Source of the DNA: Pararhizobium sp. IMCC21322
Lineage (GTDB): Bacteria; Pseudomonadota; Alphaproteobacteria; Rhizobiales; GCA-2746425
Assembly (NCBI RefSeq): GCF_030758295.1
Contig: NZ_CP132335.1
Location: 620,001 to 684,000, forward strand
Direction of reading: 5' to 3'
DNA length: 64,000 bases
Positions 17,704 to 25,189 of the stretch are shown in pieces (within the stretch, counting starts at the first letter, position 1; every line of letters starts with the position of its first letter). A program made the translations under genes and the position numbers. The notes beneath the pieces are model-generated. The model did not search any database. It was not told the origin of the DNA and saw nothing but the letters and a program-made list of their open reading frames with translations.

Positions 17704-18643
17704 ATGCAACCTGAGACTCATCCAGCTGTTCAAGGATTTGCGACGCTACGCGCGTATCGGTGACCAGCGCATTGATCATCCCGGATCGTGCCGCGCCAAT
17801 AATGACCGGAACTTTCTCTTTGCCGGTGGCGATACCAATGCTGAGGGGAATGCGTTGAAGCTGTTTGCGGCTGAGGGCCATCAAATTCTCTTGACCGGAC
17901 CAGTGAACTTCGTCTCCGTTCTGGTCAAAATAGTTACGCACAACGTCTCCAACCACACGTTTGGCGTCCTTGGGTGCAAACTCGAAGTTGCGATTGCCTG
18001 ACGAGCGTTGGAAATCACCGATCCCCACAATCGCCACGTCCACTTTCGTCCACAGGTCAAGCATCTGTGAGGTATCAGGATCGCGCGACAGAACAGACAG
18101 CAGCTCTGGTGAAACAATCGAGGGCGCGTAAAGAAAATGAGCTTCGCCCTGCATTTGCTCCGCGCCTTTTCGGACGAATTCATTGATTTGAAAATGCGAT
18201 GCGGTTTCGTGCATTCCGCCCGATGTCGGCACAACAACAACGTTGGGTATTCGGGGAAGACCCGCTGCAATGACGCTTTGAACCGCGCGGCCCCAGCCGA
18301 TTGCTATGACAGCGCCCGGTGCCAGCTTGGCCTCGGTGAGCAAGGAGCCGACCTGAGACGACAAGGCTGCAGGCTTGCCACTTTCCAGGACGCGAACCGC
18401 GCTTAGTCCCAAAGCGATCTGCAATTTGTCGCCGAGCGCATCCGTTTCATCAAGATCAGCAACCTGAATGCGGACGATACCCTCCTCCCGTGCATGAGAC
18501 AGCAGGCGTGACACGGTCGCTGTGGAAACCTGCATGCGCTTTGAGACTTCCAGTTGTGACAATCTTTCGATATAATGTAGCCGTGCAGCGGCGTGCATGA
18601 GGCTGCGGTTCAGGAGTTTGGCGCCTTTCGGACGTCCGATCAT
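17702..18643 (-). CDS. SorC-family sugar-responsive transcriptional regulator
   Basis: This 313-residue regulator has an N-terminal helix-turn-helix (about residues 28-52, LSQLEVSKRMQVSTATVSRL) followed by a SorC sugar-binding domain (GAVIAIGWGRAVQSVIAAGL, VDVAIVGIGDF, GIATGKEKVPVIIGAARSG). It sits between the CUT2 importer (divergent) and the aldolase-kinase operon (same strand, about 310 bases downstream), and identical palindromes flank it on both sides. It therefore probably controls both units in response to a phosphorylated sugar. The start is the ATG at MIGRPKGAKLLNRSL; the preceding bases are only weakly Shine-Dalgarno-like. Confidence 0.9.
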   Translation of the reverse strand: MIGRPKGAKLLNRSLMHAAARLHYIERLSQLEVSKRMQVSTATVSRLLSHAREEGIVRIQVADLDETDALGDKLQIALGLSAVRVLESGKPAALSSQVGSLLTEAKLAPGAVIAIGWGRAVQSVIAAGLPRIPNVVVVPTSGGMHETASHFQINEFVRKGAEQMQGEAHFLYAPSIVSPELLSVLSRDPDTSQMLDLWTKVDVAIVGIGDFQRSSGNRNFEFAPKDAKRVVGDVVRNYFDQNGDEVHWSGQENLMALSRKQLQRIPLSIGIATGKEKVPVIIGAARSGMINALVTDTRVASQILEQLDESQVA

Positions 18644-18659
18644 CGACAGGCACCTTTGT

Positions 18660-18671
18660 GAAATATATTTC
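18660..18671. promoter_or_regulatory. Candidate SorC operator, palindrome copy 2
   Basis: This is the second perfect copy of GAAATATATTTC, 16 bases upstream of the SorC start codon and about 140 bases upstream of the divergent importer operon. It is well placed for autoregulation and control of the importer. Confidence 0.5.
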
Positions 18672-18720
18672 TGATATTTACTTCTTGCAGTAAATCGCTT
18701 TGCAGGGCAACTTACATTTC

Positions 18721-18739
18721 GTCAAAAGTCCATTTTGAC
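18721..18739. promoter_or_regulatory. Inverted repeat upstream of the importer operon
   Basis: GTCAAAA (18721-18727) and TTTTGAC (18733-18739) are perfect seven-base arms around five bases, about 70 bases before the binding-protein gene. They may be part of the promoter control region, bound either by the SorC regulator or by another protein. Confidence 0.35.
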
Positions 18740-18811
18740 TCGTCATGGGTAAATCCCAGACGTCCAATGTAGCGGCTCCAATGGGGCCGTAACTCCTAGG
18801 GAGGAATCTAT

Positions 18812-19783
18812 ATGCGGAATTTTATTAAATCCACACTACTCGCGGCAACGCTGAGTGTTTCATCAATGGCGCATGCGCAAGAAGACATCACGATCACACT
18901 GATCCCTGGTCTGACCACAGACGCCTTTTACATCACCATGAATCGTGGCGCACAGGCAGCTGCCAAGGCTCTTGGCATCACTGTTGATTTTCAGGGTGCC
19001 GAAGAATTCGATCCGGTTTTGCAAACCCCGGTTCTGGACGCCGTCATTGGTCGCGGACCGGATGCAATCCTGATTGCACCAACCGATACCACACAGATGA
19101 TCGAGCCTCTGCGCCGTGCGCATGAAGCTGGCATTGCGGTGATTACCGTTGATACGTTCATCGATGATGGCAAATATCAGGATGGGCTTGGCGACGCTGA
19201 TTTCCCATACTCTTACGTTGCTTCTGACAATATCGGTGGCGGTCGTATGGCTGCTCAGTTCATGGCTGCTGAAATCGGCGGTAAGGGCAAGGTCTACGTG
19301 TCTAACGTACGTCCAGGCATCTCAACGACTGATCAGCGCGAAGAAGGCTTCAAAGCTGAAATGGCCGAAAACTTCCCGGATGTTGAAGTTCTCGACACTC
19401 AGTATAACGAAAACGATGCTTCACTTGCTGCCTCACAATTCCAGGCCGTTTATGCACGCCATTCCGACATTGCGGGTGTTTTCGGTGCAAACCTGTTCTC
19501 CGCTCTGGGTGCCGGTAATGGTGTTGAAAGTGCGAACAAGGCTGACGAAATTACTGTGATCGCATTTGATGCGCCGACCAGTATTGTCAACAATATTTCG
19601 TCCGGTCTTGTAGATGCAGCTATCGCGCAGCATCCTGCTGAAATCGGATATTTCGGTGTAATGGCGGCTTATGCAGTGCTGACCGGCAATTCTGTTCCAA
19701 CCACAATCGGAACCGGATTTACCGTGATCAATGCAGAAAACGTCGATGATGAAAATATTGCAAAATACATCTATTCCGAATGA
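18812..19783 (+). CDS. Periplasmic sugar-binding protein (CUT2 type)
   Basis: This is a 323-residue periplasmic-binding protein of the ribose/xylose type. It has a signal peptide (MRNFIKSTLLAATLSVSSMA, cleavage near AHA-QED) and typical two-lobe landmarks: the first lobe begins at ITLIPGLTTDAFYITM, and the stretches DAILIAPTDTTQMIEPL, GIAVITVDTFI and FDAPTSIVNNISSGLVDAAI follow. A strong ribosome binding site (AGGGAGGAATC) lies before the ATG. It is first in the importer operon, and the permease gene starts within its stop region. It delivers an unidentified sugar to the following permease and ATPase. Confidence 0.93.
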   Translation: MRNFIKSTLLAATLSVSSMAHAQEDITITLIPGLTTDAFYITMNRGAQAAAKALGITVDFQGAEEFDPVLQTPVLDAVIGRGPDAILIAPTDTTQMIEPLRRAHEAGIAVITVDTFIDDGKYQDGLGDADFPYSYVASDNIGGGRMAAQFMAAEIGGKGKVYVSNVRPGISTTDQREEGFKAEMAENFPDVEVLDTQYNENDASLAASQFQAVYARHSDIAGVFGANLFSALGAGNGVESANKADEITVIAFDAPTSIVNNISSGLVDAAIAQHPAEIGYFGVMAAYAVLTGNSVPTTIGTGFTVINAENVDDENIAKYIYSE

Positions 19784-20793
19784 CGCATACTGACATGTCA
19801 AAAACAAAAGGGACTTCATTCGTGAAGTCCCTACTCAACGCCTGGTCGTGGCTGTTCCTCGTGATCATCCTCGGCTTTTTTGAAATCTATGCGCAGACTC
19901 AAACAGGAAACACGTTCCTGTTCCGCATCTACAATATTCAGTCCATTTCGGTTGCAGCATCGCAAATTCTGCTGCTCGCTCTGGGGCTGACACTGGTTAT
20001 CGTCGCAGGACACATTGACCTTTCAATTGCCTTCACAACCGGTTTTGCAGCCGTCGCAATGGCCCTGGTCATTCGATTTGTAGGACCTGAAGCCGGTTGG
20101 TTTACGGTGATCATCGCCATGGGCGTCGGCTTGCTGGCCGCGATTACCGTGGGGTTGGTCAACGGGTGGCTGGTGGCGCAGCTGAATGTGCCGAGTTTCA
20201 TCGGGACATTGGGCACTTACGGGATTGCACGCGGCGCCGCACTGATTGTCGCCGGAGGGGCCACAGTGTCAATCCGCAGCGATGAGGCACGGGTTCTGGG
20301 CAATGGTCATATTCTTGGCATTCCCATACCGGTTGTTGCCGCCGTCTTACTGGCAATTATCTGTCACTATGTGTTGACGCATACAAGGTTCGGTGTTCAC
20401 ACCTATGCGCTTGGTGCCAGCAGGGCATCGGTTGAGCGCGCTGGCGTGGATGTCAAACGCCACCTGGTTTATTTGTTCGTCATCTCCGCGATCACTGCCG
20501 GTGTTGGCGGCCTGATCTATACCAGCCGTTTCTCGGCGGGTGCTGCCAATGCAGGCGAGCCGATACTGCTCTATGCGGTGGCGGCTGTGTTCATCGGCGG
20601 GGCATCTCTGACCGGCGGGCAAGGTACCATCATCGGCACTGTGATCGGGGCATTCATCATTGCTGTAATCCAGTTTGGCCTCGTCTTTTGCGGCCTGCCG
20701 CCCTATTGGCAATTCGTTGCTGTCGGGCTTGTTATCATCGTGGCCGTTCTCGTCGATCAGTCCAAAGGCAGACTTGTCGGAGGAAGCACATGA
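19780..20793 (+). CDS. CUT2-type sugar ABC transporter permease
   Basis: This 337-residue inner-membrane permease has about ten hydrophobic segments. It carries the family stretch VIVAGHIDLSIAFTTGFAAV and the cytoplasmic coupling-loop region TRFGVHTYALGASRASVERA. ATG 19780 overlaps the binding-protein stop (ATGA). An in-frame ATG at 19795 (MSKTKGTSF) is an alternative start and gives a more usual short N-terminus. Its own stop overlaps the ATPase start (ATGA). The length fits the ribose/fructose permease family. Confidence 0.93.
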   Translation: MTHTDMSKTKGTSFVKSLLNAWSWLFLVIILGFFEIYAQTQTGNTFLFRIYNIQSISVAASQILLLALGLTLVIVAGHIDLSIAFTTGFAAVAMALVIRFVGPEAGWFTVIIAMGVGLLAAITVGLVNGWLVAQLNVPSFIGTLGTYGIARGAALIVAGGATVSIRSDEARVLGNGHILGIPIPVVAAVLLAIICHYVLTHTRFGVHTYALGASRASVERAGVDVKRHLVYLFVISAITAGVGGLIYTSRFSAGAANAGEPILLYAVAAVFIGGASLTGGQGTIIGTVIGAFIIAVIQFGLVFCGLPPYWQFVAVGLVIIVAVLVDQSKGRLVGGST

Positions 20794-21530
20794 CGACCAT
20801 CCTCAAAGTAGACGGTCTCAAGAAACGATTTGGCGGAAACGAAGCTGTCAGCAGCGTTTCCTTCGATGTCAATGAAGGTGAATGTGTTGTGCTGGCCGGT
20901 GACAATGGCGCTGGAAAATCGACCGTGATCAAAATGATCTCGGGCGTCTATCAGCCAACCGCCGGCCAAGTGCATTTTAATGACACGGTCCTGACCGGAA
21001 AATCCCCCGAAGCTGTGCGCAGCCTGGGGATCGAAACCATCTATCAGGATCTCGCATTGGCCGATAATCTGGATCCTGGTCTGAACCTTTATCTGGGGCG
21101 GGAAAAGACGCGCCGGATTTTTGGGATCTCGTTTCTGGACCGCAAGGAAATGCAGCGCAATGCAGTCGAGGTCATGAAAAGCCTTGGCATCGTGGTTCCT
21201 GATCCCTCTGCTCCCGTGCGTGAAATGTCCGGCGGACAACGCCAGGCCATTGCCATCGCACGTGCGATCCACTGGCAAGCCAAGCTGGTGATCATGGATG
21301 AGCCTACGGCTGCACTGGGCGTTCCAGAGCAGCGCGAAGTCATGGCCTTGATCGAGCGGCTTAAGAAAAAGGGCGTGGGAATCATTCTGATCTCGCACAA
21401 TCTCCCCGACATCTTTGCCGCCGCAGACCGCATCATCGTTCTGGCAAGGGGAGTTGTCGCAGGTGAGCGCAAGCCCGCCGAAACGAACGATGAAGAAATC
21501 GTCCGGATGATGATGGGTGCCACTTTGTGA
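20790..21530 (+). CDS. CUT2-type sugar ABC transporter ATPase, single domain
   Basis: This 246-residue ATPase has one complete nucleotide-binding domain: Walker A GDNGAGKST (Lys43), signature MSGGQRQAIAIARA, Walker B LVIMDEPTAALG and switch His in ILISHNLPD. Unlike the two-domain ATPase at the left of the window, it is half-size, as in the FrcA-type fructose importers of rhizobia, so two copies would serve one permease dimer. The start follows GGAGGAAGCAC and overlaps the permease stop (ATGA). A longer frame back to 20688 lies inside the permease gene and is not used. Confidence 0.92.
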   Translation: MTTILKVDGLKKRFGGNEAVSSVSFDVNEGECVVLAGDNGAGKSTVIKMISGVYQPTAGQVHFNDTVLTGKSPEAVRSLGIETIYQDLALADNLDPGLNLYLGREKTRRIFGISFLDRKEMQRNAVEVMKSLGIVVPDPSAPVREMSGGQRQAIAIARAIHWQAKLVIMDEPTAALGVPEQREVMALIERLKKKGVGIILISHNLPDIFAAADRIIVLARGVVAGERKPAETNDEEIVRMMMGATL

Positions 21531-21554
21531 CACCGTCATGATATCCGGGCGAAT

Positions 21555-21589
21555 CGCGCCCCGCCCCTTTCTCTCAGGGCGGTGGCGCG
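21555..21589 (+). terminator. GC-rich hairpin after importer operon
   Basis: The arms CGCGCCCCGCCC (21555-21566) and GGGCGGTGGCGCG (21577-21589) pair with a single bulge, 24 bases after the ATPase stop. A smaller hairpin (AGAC/GTCT) follows. There is no clear T-run, but the position suits transcription termination or 3'-end protection. Confidence 0.55.
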
Positions 21590-21714
21590 GACCAGACTAC
21601 GGTCTGACTTGAGTTAATTACACTGTTTCGTAAAAGTTGTAAAAGTCGATTGATGCCAATCTCCGCATGAGCCTGTATAGTGAATGACAGGCGAAGCACG
21701 TTAGGAGATTTGAT

Positions 21715-21888
21715 ATGCCAAATCCGAAGCACGAAGCAAAAGCCGCCGATACCGGAGGGCGGACCGGCTGGATTGTGGCCGGGATTGTAATCTGTCTGCT
21801 GTTGGTTGGCGGCTATGTCTTCCGAGATACAATTTTCGGCGAGCCATCAGATGATGTCAATTTAAACGTCGAACTGCCCGGAGATTGA
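21715..21888 (+). CDS. Small single-pass membrane protein (57 residues), unknown
   Basis: This short gene is preceded by a good ribosome binding site (TTAGGAGATTTGAT, about seven bases before the ATG). The protein has a charged N-terminus (MPNPKHEAKAADTGGRTG), one hydrophobic segment (WIVAGIVICLLLVGGYVF, about residues 19-36) and a short acidic tail ending NVELPGD. I do not recognise the family. Small proteins of this shape are common in rhizobia. It stands alone between hairpins at 21555-21589 and 21947-21969, so it is probably monocistronic. The charge pattern suggests the tail lies in the periplasm. Confidence 0.7.
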   Translation: MPNPKHEAKAADTGGRTGWIVAGIVICLLLVGGYVFRDTIFGEPSDDVNLNVELPGD

Positions 21889-21946
21889 CAGACGGCAGCC
21901 ACACACGATTATCTGGGTTTGAGCCAACCTGTCAGGCAGCCAACCA

Positions 21947-21969
21947 GTCAGGCACTATGATAGCCTGAC
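21947..21969 (+). terminator. Hairpin after the small membrane protein gene
   Basis: GTCAGGC (21947-21953) and GCCTGAC (21963-21969) pair over a nine-base loop, about 60 bases downstream of the 57-residue protein. Another GTCAGGC lies at 21931. There is no T-run, so the terminator role is tentative. Confidence 0.4.
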
Positions 21970-22011
21970 GGATTGTCTGATTGTAAATCCTGGATATAAA
22001 AAGAAGATGCT

Positions 22012-23079
22012 GTGGAACAAGCCGCAAAGAAACCAGAGCCTGAAACGCCAGAGTCTGAAAAGCCAAAGCCTGTAGCGCCAGAGCATCAAGACACTGACGT
22101 GAGGAAGAATGAAACAATCCAGCAGCAGGTCAGTCTGGCCCGTTCGCCGCTGAAATTGTCTTTGACCAGCCTGTGGGCAGTGCTGAAACGGGCCGTCATC
22201 CGCGTTTTTGAAACGGATGTATCGTTGCGTTGTGCCGGCGTTGCCTTCTTTGGGTTTCTGTCTCTCTTTCCTGCGGTCGCGGTAGGGGTGGCCCTTTATG
22301 GTCTGATTGCAGACGTCCAGACCCTGAATCAGCAAATGTATCTCGCCGACCAGTTTTTACCATCCAGCGTCACCGAATTGTTCACTGAACGGTTGGAAGC
22401 GATCATCACAGAGAGTGATGAAACACTGACCCTGGGGCTCGTTATCAGCCTGGCGCTCGCTTTGTGGAGCGGATCGCGTGGCACCAATGCGCTCGTCTAC
22501 GCGTTGACTATGGCCTATCGCGAAGAAGATCATCGGGCTTTCGTCTTGGCCACGGCGATTTCCATTGGCCTGACAATTGCCGCGTTTTTTGTTGGTATGC
22601 TGGTTCTGGGGGCGGTTGCTGTTCTGCCAGCCATCACGACGTTCCTGCCAATGCCAATTGAAGCGGAGACATCCGCGCTCTGGCTTCGCTGGCCGGTTGT
22701 GGCACTCATTGTGTTGTTTGCGATTGCGTGTCTCTACAAGACCGCGCCGCATCGTCGGGATCCAAAATTTCGCTGGGTTTTGCCAGGAGCCGTCACCGCC
22801 ACGTTGCTGTGGCTTGGTGGCTCGATCGCGTTTTCCTTCTATATCGAAAACTTTGCAAATTATGGCGCAACTTTCGGGTCCATTGCCACGGCTGCCATCC
22901 TCATGCTGTGGCTGTATTTTTCGGCCATGGTCTTTGTCAGCGGTGCAATTTTGAACGCCGAGCTGGAATTGCAAACCCTTCCCGACACCACAATCGGTCC
23001 GGATGTGCCGAAAGGGGAGAGGGACGCTTACGTGGCCGATCACGTCATTCCACCAACGCGGAAGCCGAGTGATAATTGA
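22012..23079 (+). CDS. YihY/virulence factor BrkB family membrane protein
   Basis: This 355-residue protein has a Pro/Glu/Lys-rich N-terminal cytoplasmic tail (about 1-55) followed by the YihY/BrkB domain with six hydrophobic segments. Family marks are the CAGVAFFGFLSLFPA segment near residue 75, LALWSGSRGTNALVYALTMAY, and the C-terminal stretches YGATFGSIATAAILMLWLY and GAILNAELE. Members were once called ribonuclease BN, but they are membrane proteins of unclear function. The start is a GTG with little Shine-Dalgarno character, so the N-terminus is uncertain. It appears to be a single-gene unit. Confidence 0.87.
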   Translation: MEQAAKKPEPETPESEKPKPVAPEHQDTDVRKNETIQQQVSLARSPLKLSLTSLWAVLKRAVIRVFETDVSLRCAGVAFFGFLSLFPAVAVGVALYGLIADVQTLNQQMYLADQFLPSSVTELFTERLEAIITESDETLTLGLVISLALALWSGSRGTNALVYALTMAYREEDHRAFVLATAISIGLTIAAFFVGMLVLGAVAVLPAITTFLPMPIEAETSALWLRWPVVALIVLFAIACLYKTAPHRRDPKFRWVLPGAVTATLLWLGGSIAFSFYIENFANYGATFGSIATAAILMLWLYFSAMVFVSGAILNAELELQTLPDTTIGPDVPKGERDAYVADHVIPPTRKPSDN

Positions 23080-23230
23080 CGCCTGACCGGATCATCACTA
23101 AGCACATTGATGGGTAGGCTCCCGATCGAGCGCCTTTGGGCCTGATTTCAGAACATGTCATTCGCAATCGAGCGAGGCATAGCTGACAATTCGGCAAGAT
23201 CTGAATCGGCCAACAGGGAACAATCCAAAA

Positions 23231-24022
23231 ATGGTAAATCTCAAGATAGCAGTGCAGCTCGACTACAAACTGCCTCGACCAACCGACATTTTGGCCCAAA
23301 TCCAGGTTCCGGATCTGGCGGATCAATCTGTCAAATCGCAGAATTTCTCGGTTCTGGATACAACGCATTCTGCAGATGTTGTCGCCGAAAACGGGATGGG
23401 CGTTCGGACCTGGATCCGCGTGGAAGACAGGTTTCGTTGTGACTACACCTGCACTGTTTCCCTCGACCGTCCGGCTCTGGATATATCCCTGTTGCAATCT
23501 GTGCCGCCGCATCTGCTGCCGGGGGATACAGTGCGCTATCTCATGCCATCGCGCTATTGTCCGTCTGACGAGTTTCAAAGTGTTGTTACGGCAGAATTTG
23601 GCGACTTGCCCGGTGGGCAGCGGGTCGCAACCATGAGAGATTGGATTTTCGACAAGTTCGAATATGTGCCAGGCGCAAGCAGCGGCCAGACAACGGCGCT
23701 GGACTCGTTCGTGCAGCGGCAGGGTGTGTGCCGGGATTATGCCCATGTTCTCATCGCATTTTGCCGGGCGTCGGCTATTCCGGCGCGGTTCGTGAGTGCC
23801 TACGCGCCGGATGTGATGCCACAGGATTTTCATGCCGTTGTCGAAGTCTTTCTGGAGGGCACGTGGCATTTGATGGATTCGACCAAAATGGCGCATGCCA
23901 CTGACATTGCCCGTATCGGAGTGGGAATGGATGCTGCCGAGGTCGCCTTCCTGTCCTCATTTGGGCCAATGACACTGGAGACGCAGACCGTATCAGTCGA
24001 CAGATTTACCCCGACCGATTGA
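23231..24022 (+). CDS. Transglutaminase-like cysteine peptidase family protein
   Basis: This 263-residue protein has an N-terminal beta-rich domain (about 1-120) and a C-terminal transglutaminase-like domain with a full catalytic triad: Cys167 (GVCRDYAHVL), His201 (DFHAVVEVF) and Asp216 (HLMDSTKMA). There is no signal peptide, so it is cytoplasmic. Bacterial members of this family act as peptidases or amide-bond enzymes on unknown substrates. It stands alone, 150 bases after the YihY gene and about 85 bases before the aldo/keto reductase gene, and no partner is evident. A short purine-rich stretch precedes the ATG. Confidence 0.85.
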   Translation: MVNLKIAVQLDYKLPRPTDILAQIQVPDLADQSVKSQNFSVLDTTHSADVVAENGMGVRTWIRVEDRFRCDYTCTVSLDRPALDISLLQSVPPHLLPGDTVRYLMPSRYCPSDEFQSVVTAEFGDLPGGQRVATMRDWIFDKFEYVPGASSGQTTALDSFVQRQGVCRDYAHVLIAFCRASAIPARFVSAYAPDVMPQDFHAVVEVFLEGTWHLMDSTKMAHATDIARIGVGMDAAEVAFLSSFGPMTLETQTVSVDRFTPTD

Positions 24023-24107
24023 TCCTGACGCAGGCACTGGATATAAATTTGTTGTGCAACTAAGCTGCGCGCAAATCGAACATCAAAACATGCCTGGGAG
24101 GCTTTAA

Positions 24108-25139
24108 ATGGGACTGAAATCACGCTTTTTGCAACGGGGAACGTCTCCAAAGGTCAACTTCACAGAGCTGGGCTTCGGTGCCGGAGGGATCGGAAATCTG
24201 TATCGCGCGGTCAGTGATGCTGACAGCGATGCCGCCCTGCAGGCAGCGTGGGATGGTGGCGTTCGCTATTTTGACACCGCGCCGCTTTACGGCTTCGGTC
24301 TTGCGGAAACGCGCCTCAATCGGTTCCTGCGGGATAAGGATCGGGATTCTTTCGTGCTTTCCACGAAAATCGGACGCATTCTGAAACCAGCCACAGCCGA
24401 GACACGTGACGCCATTGGCAAGTTTTTTGATGTGCCAAACCGCAAGGAACATTTTGATTATTCCTACGATGGCGTGATGCGGTCTGTTGAATTTTCGCTG
24501 GAACGACTGGGCATGGATCGCATCGACCTCTTATTGGCTCATGATCTGGACATCTTTTCCCATGGCAGCCAGGAGGCCCTGGACCCGTTGATGGATGAGT
24601 TTCTCAACGGTGGCTACAAGGCTCTGCTGGAAATGCGCGAACAGGGCGTGATTGCCGGATTTGGTGCAGGCGTGAATGAGTGGCAGGTTTGCCAGTATAT
24701 GGCCGAGCGCGGTGATTTTGACTTGTTCCTGCTGGCAGGTCGCTACACGTTGCTGGAGCAGGAGGCATTGAACAGCTTCCTGCCGCTTTGCGAAGAGCGC
24801 AACATCGGGATCATTCTGGGCGGGCCATACAATTCCGGCATTCTGGCCATGGGTGCTGTGCCCGGTGCCAAATATAATTACGAAGAGGCCCCGGCAGACA
24901 TCATGGACAAGGTCTCACGCATCGAAGCGATTTGCCGCGACCATGGCGTGGCACTGGTCGATGCGGCATTCCAGTTTCCGCTGGGTCATCCCAATGTGAT
25001 GTCCGTCATTCCCGGCGCTCAAAATGCGCGGGAAGTTGGCCTGAACCTGGCTGCAGCTGATGCCGTCATTCCAACCGCGCTTTGGGCCGATCTGAAAAAA
25101 CAGGGCCTGATGCGGGAAGAAGCGCCAACGCCAGGCTGA
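24108..25139 (+). CDS. Aldo/keto reductase, aldose 1-dehydrogenase (L-fucose dehydrogenase) type
   Basis: This 343-residue (beta/alpha)8 NAD(P)-dependent oxidoreductase carries the catalytic tetrad: Asp and Tyr in FDTAPLYGFGLAE, Lys in STKIGRI and His in LLLAHDLD. The layout (GFGAGGIGNLY start, long loop FDYSYDGVMRSVEFSLERLG) matches D-threo-aldose 1-dehydrogenase/L-fucose dehydrogenase relatives, which oxidise the anomeric carbon to a lactone. GGGAGG lies seven bases before the ATG. The next gene encodes an aldose-epimerase-fold protein, and a lactonase-like gene lies just beyond, convergent. Together they suggest the first steps of an oxidative sugar pathway. Confidence 0.88.
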   Translation: MGLKSRFLQRGTSPKVNFTELGFGAGGIGNLYRAVSDADSDAALQAAWDGGVRYFDTAPLYGFGLAETRLNRFLRDKDRDSFVLSTKIGRILKPATAETRDAIGKFFDVPNRKEHFDYSYDGVMRSVEFSLERLGMDRIDLLLAHDLDIFSHGSQEALDPLMDEFLNGGYKALLEMREQGVIAGFGAGVNEWQVCQYMAERGDFDLFLLAGRYTLLEQEALNSFLPLCEERNIGIILGGPYNSGILAMGAVPGAKYNYEEAPADIMDKVSRIEAICRDHGVALVDAAFQFPLGHPNVMSVIPGAQNAREVGLNLAAADAVIPTALWADLKKQGLMREEAPTPG

Positions 25140-25184
25140 TTGTATCCAAGCCGGAGGCCAGGCTAATTAAATCCAAACCGGAGG
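25131..25184. repeat. Tandem 27-bp duplication carrying a ribosome binding site
   Basis: Two adjacent 27-base units (25131-25157 and 25158-25184) differ at four positions. Each ends in CCGGAGG. The first unit also contains the stop codon of the aldo/keto reductase gene. The second CCGGAGG is five bases from the ATG of the next gene and so serves as its ribosome binding site. Confidence 0.75.
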
Positions 25185-25189
25185 TTTGA

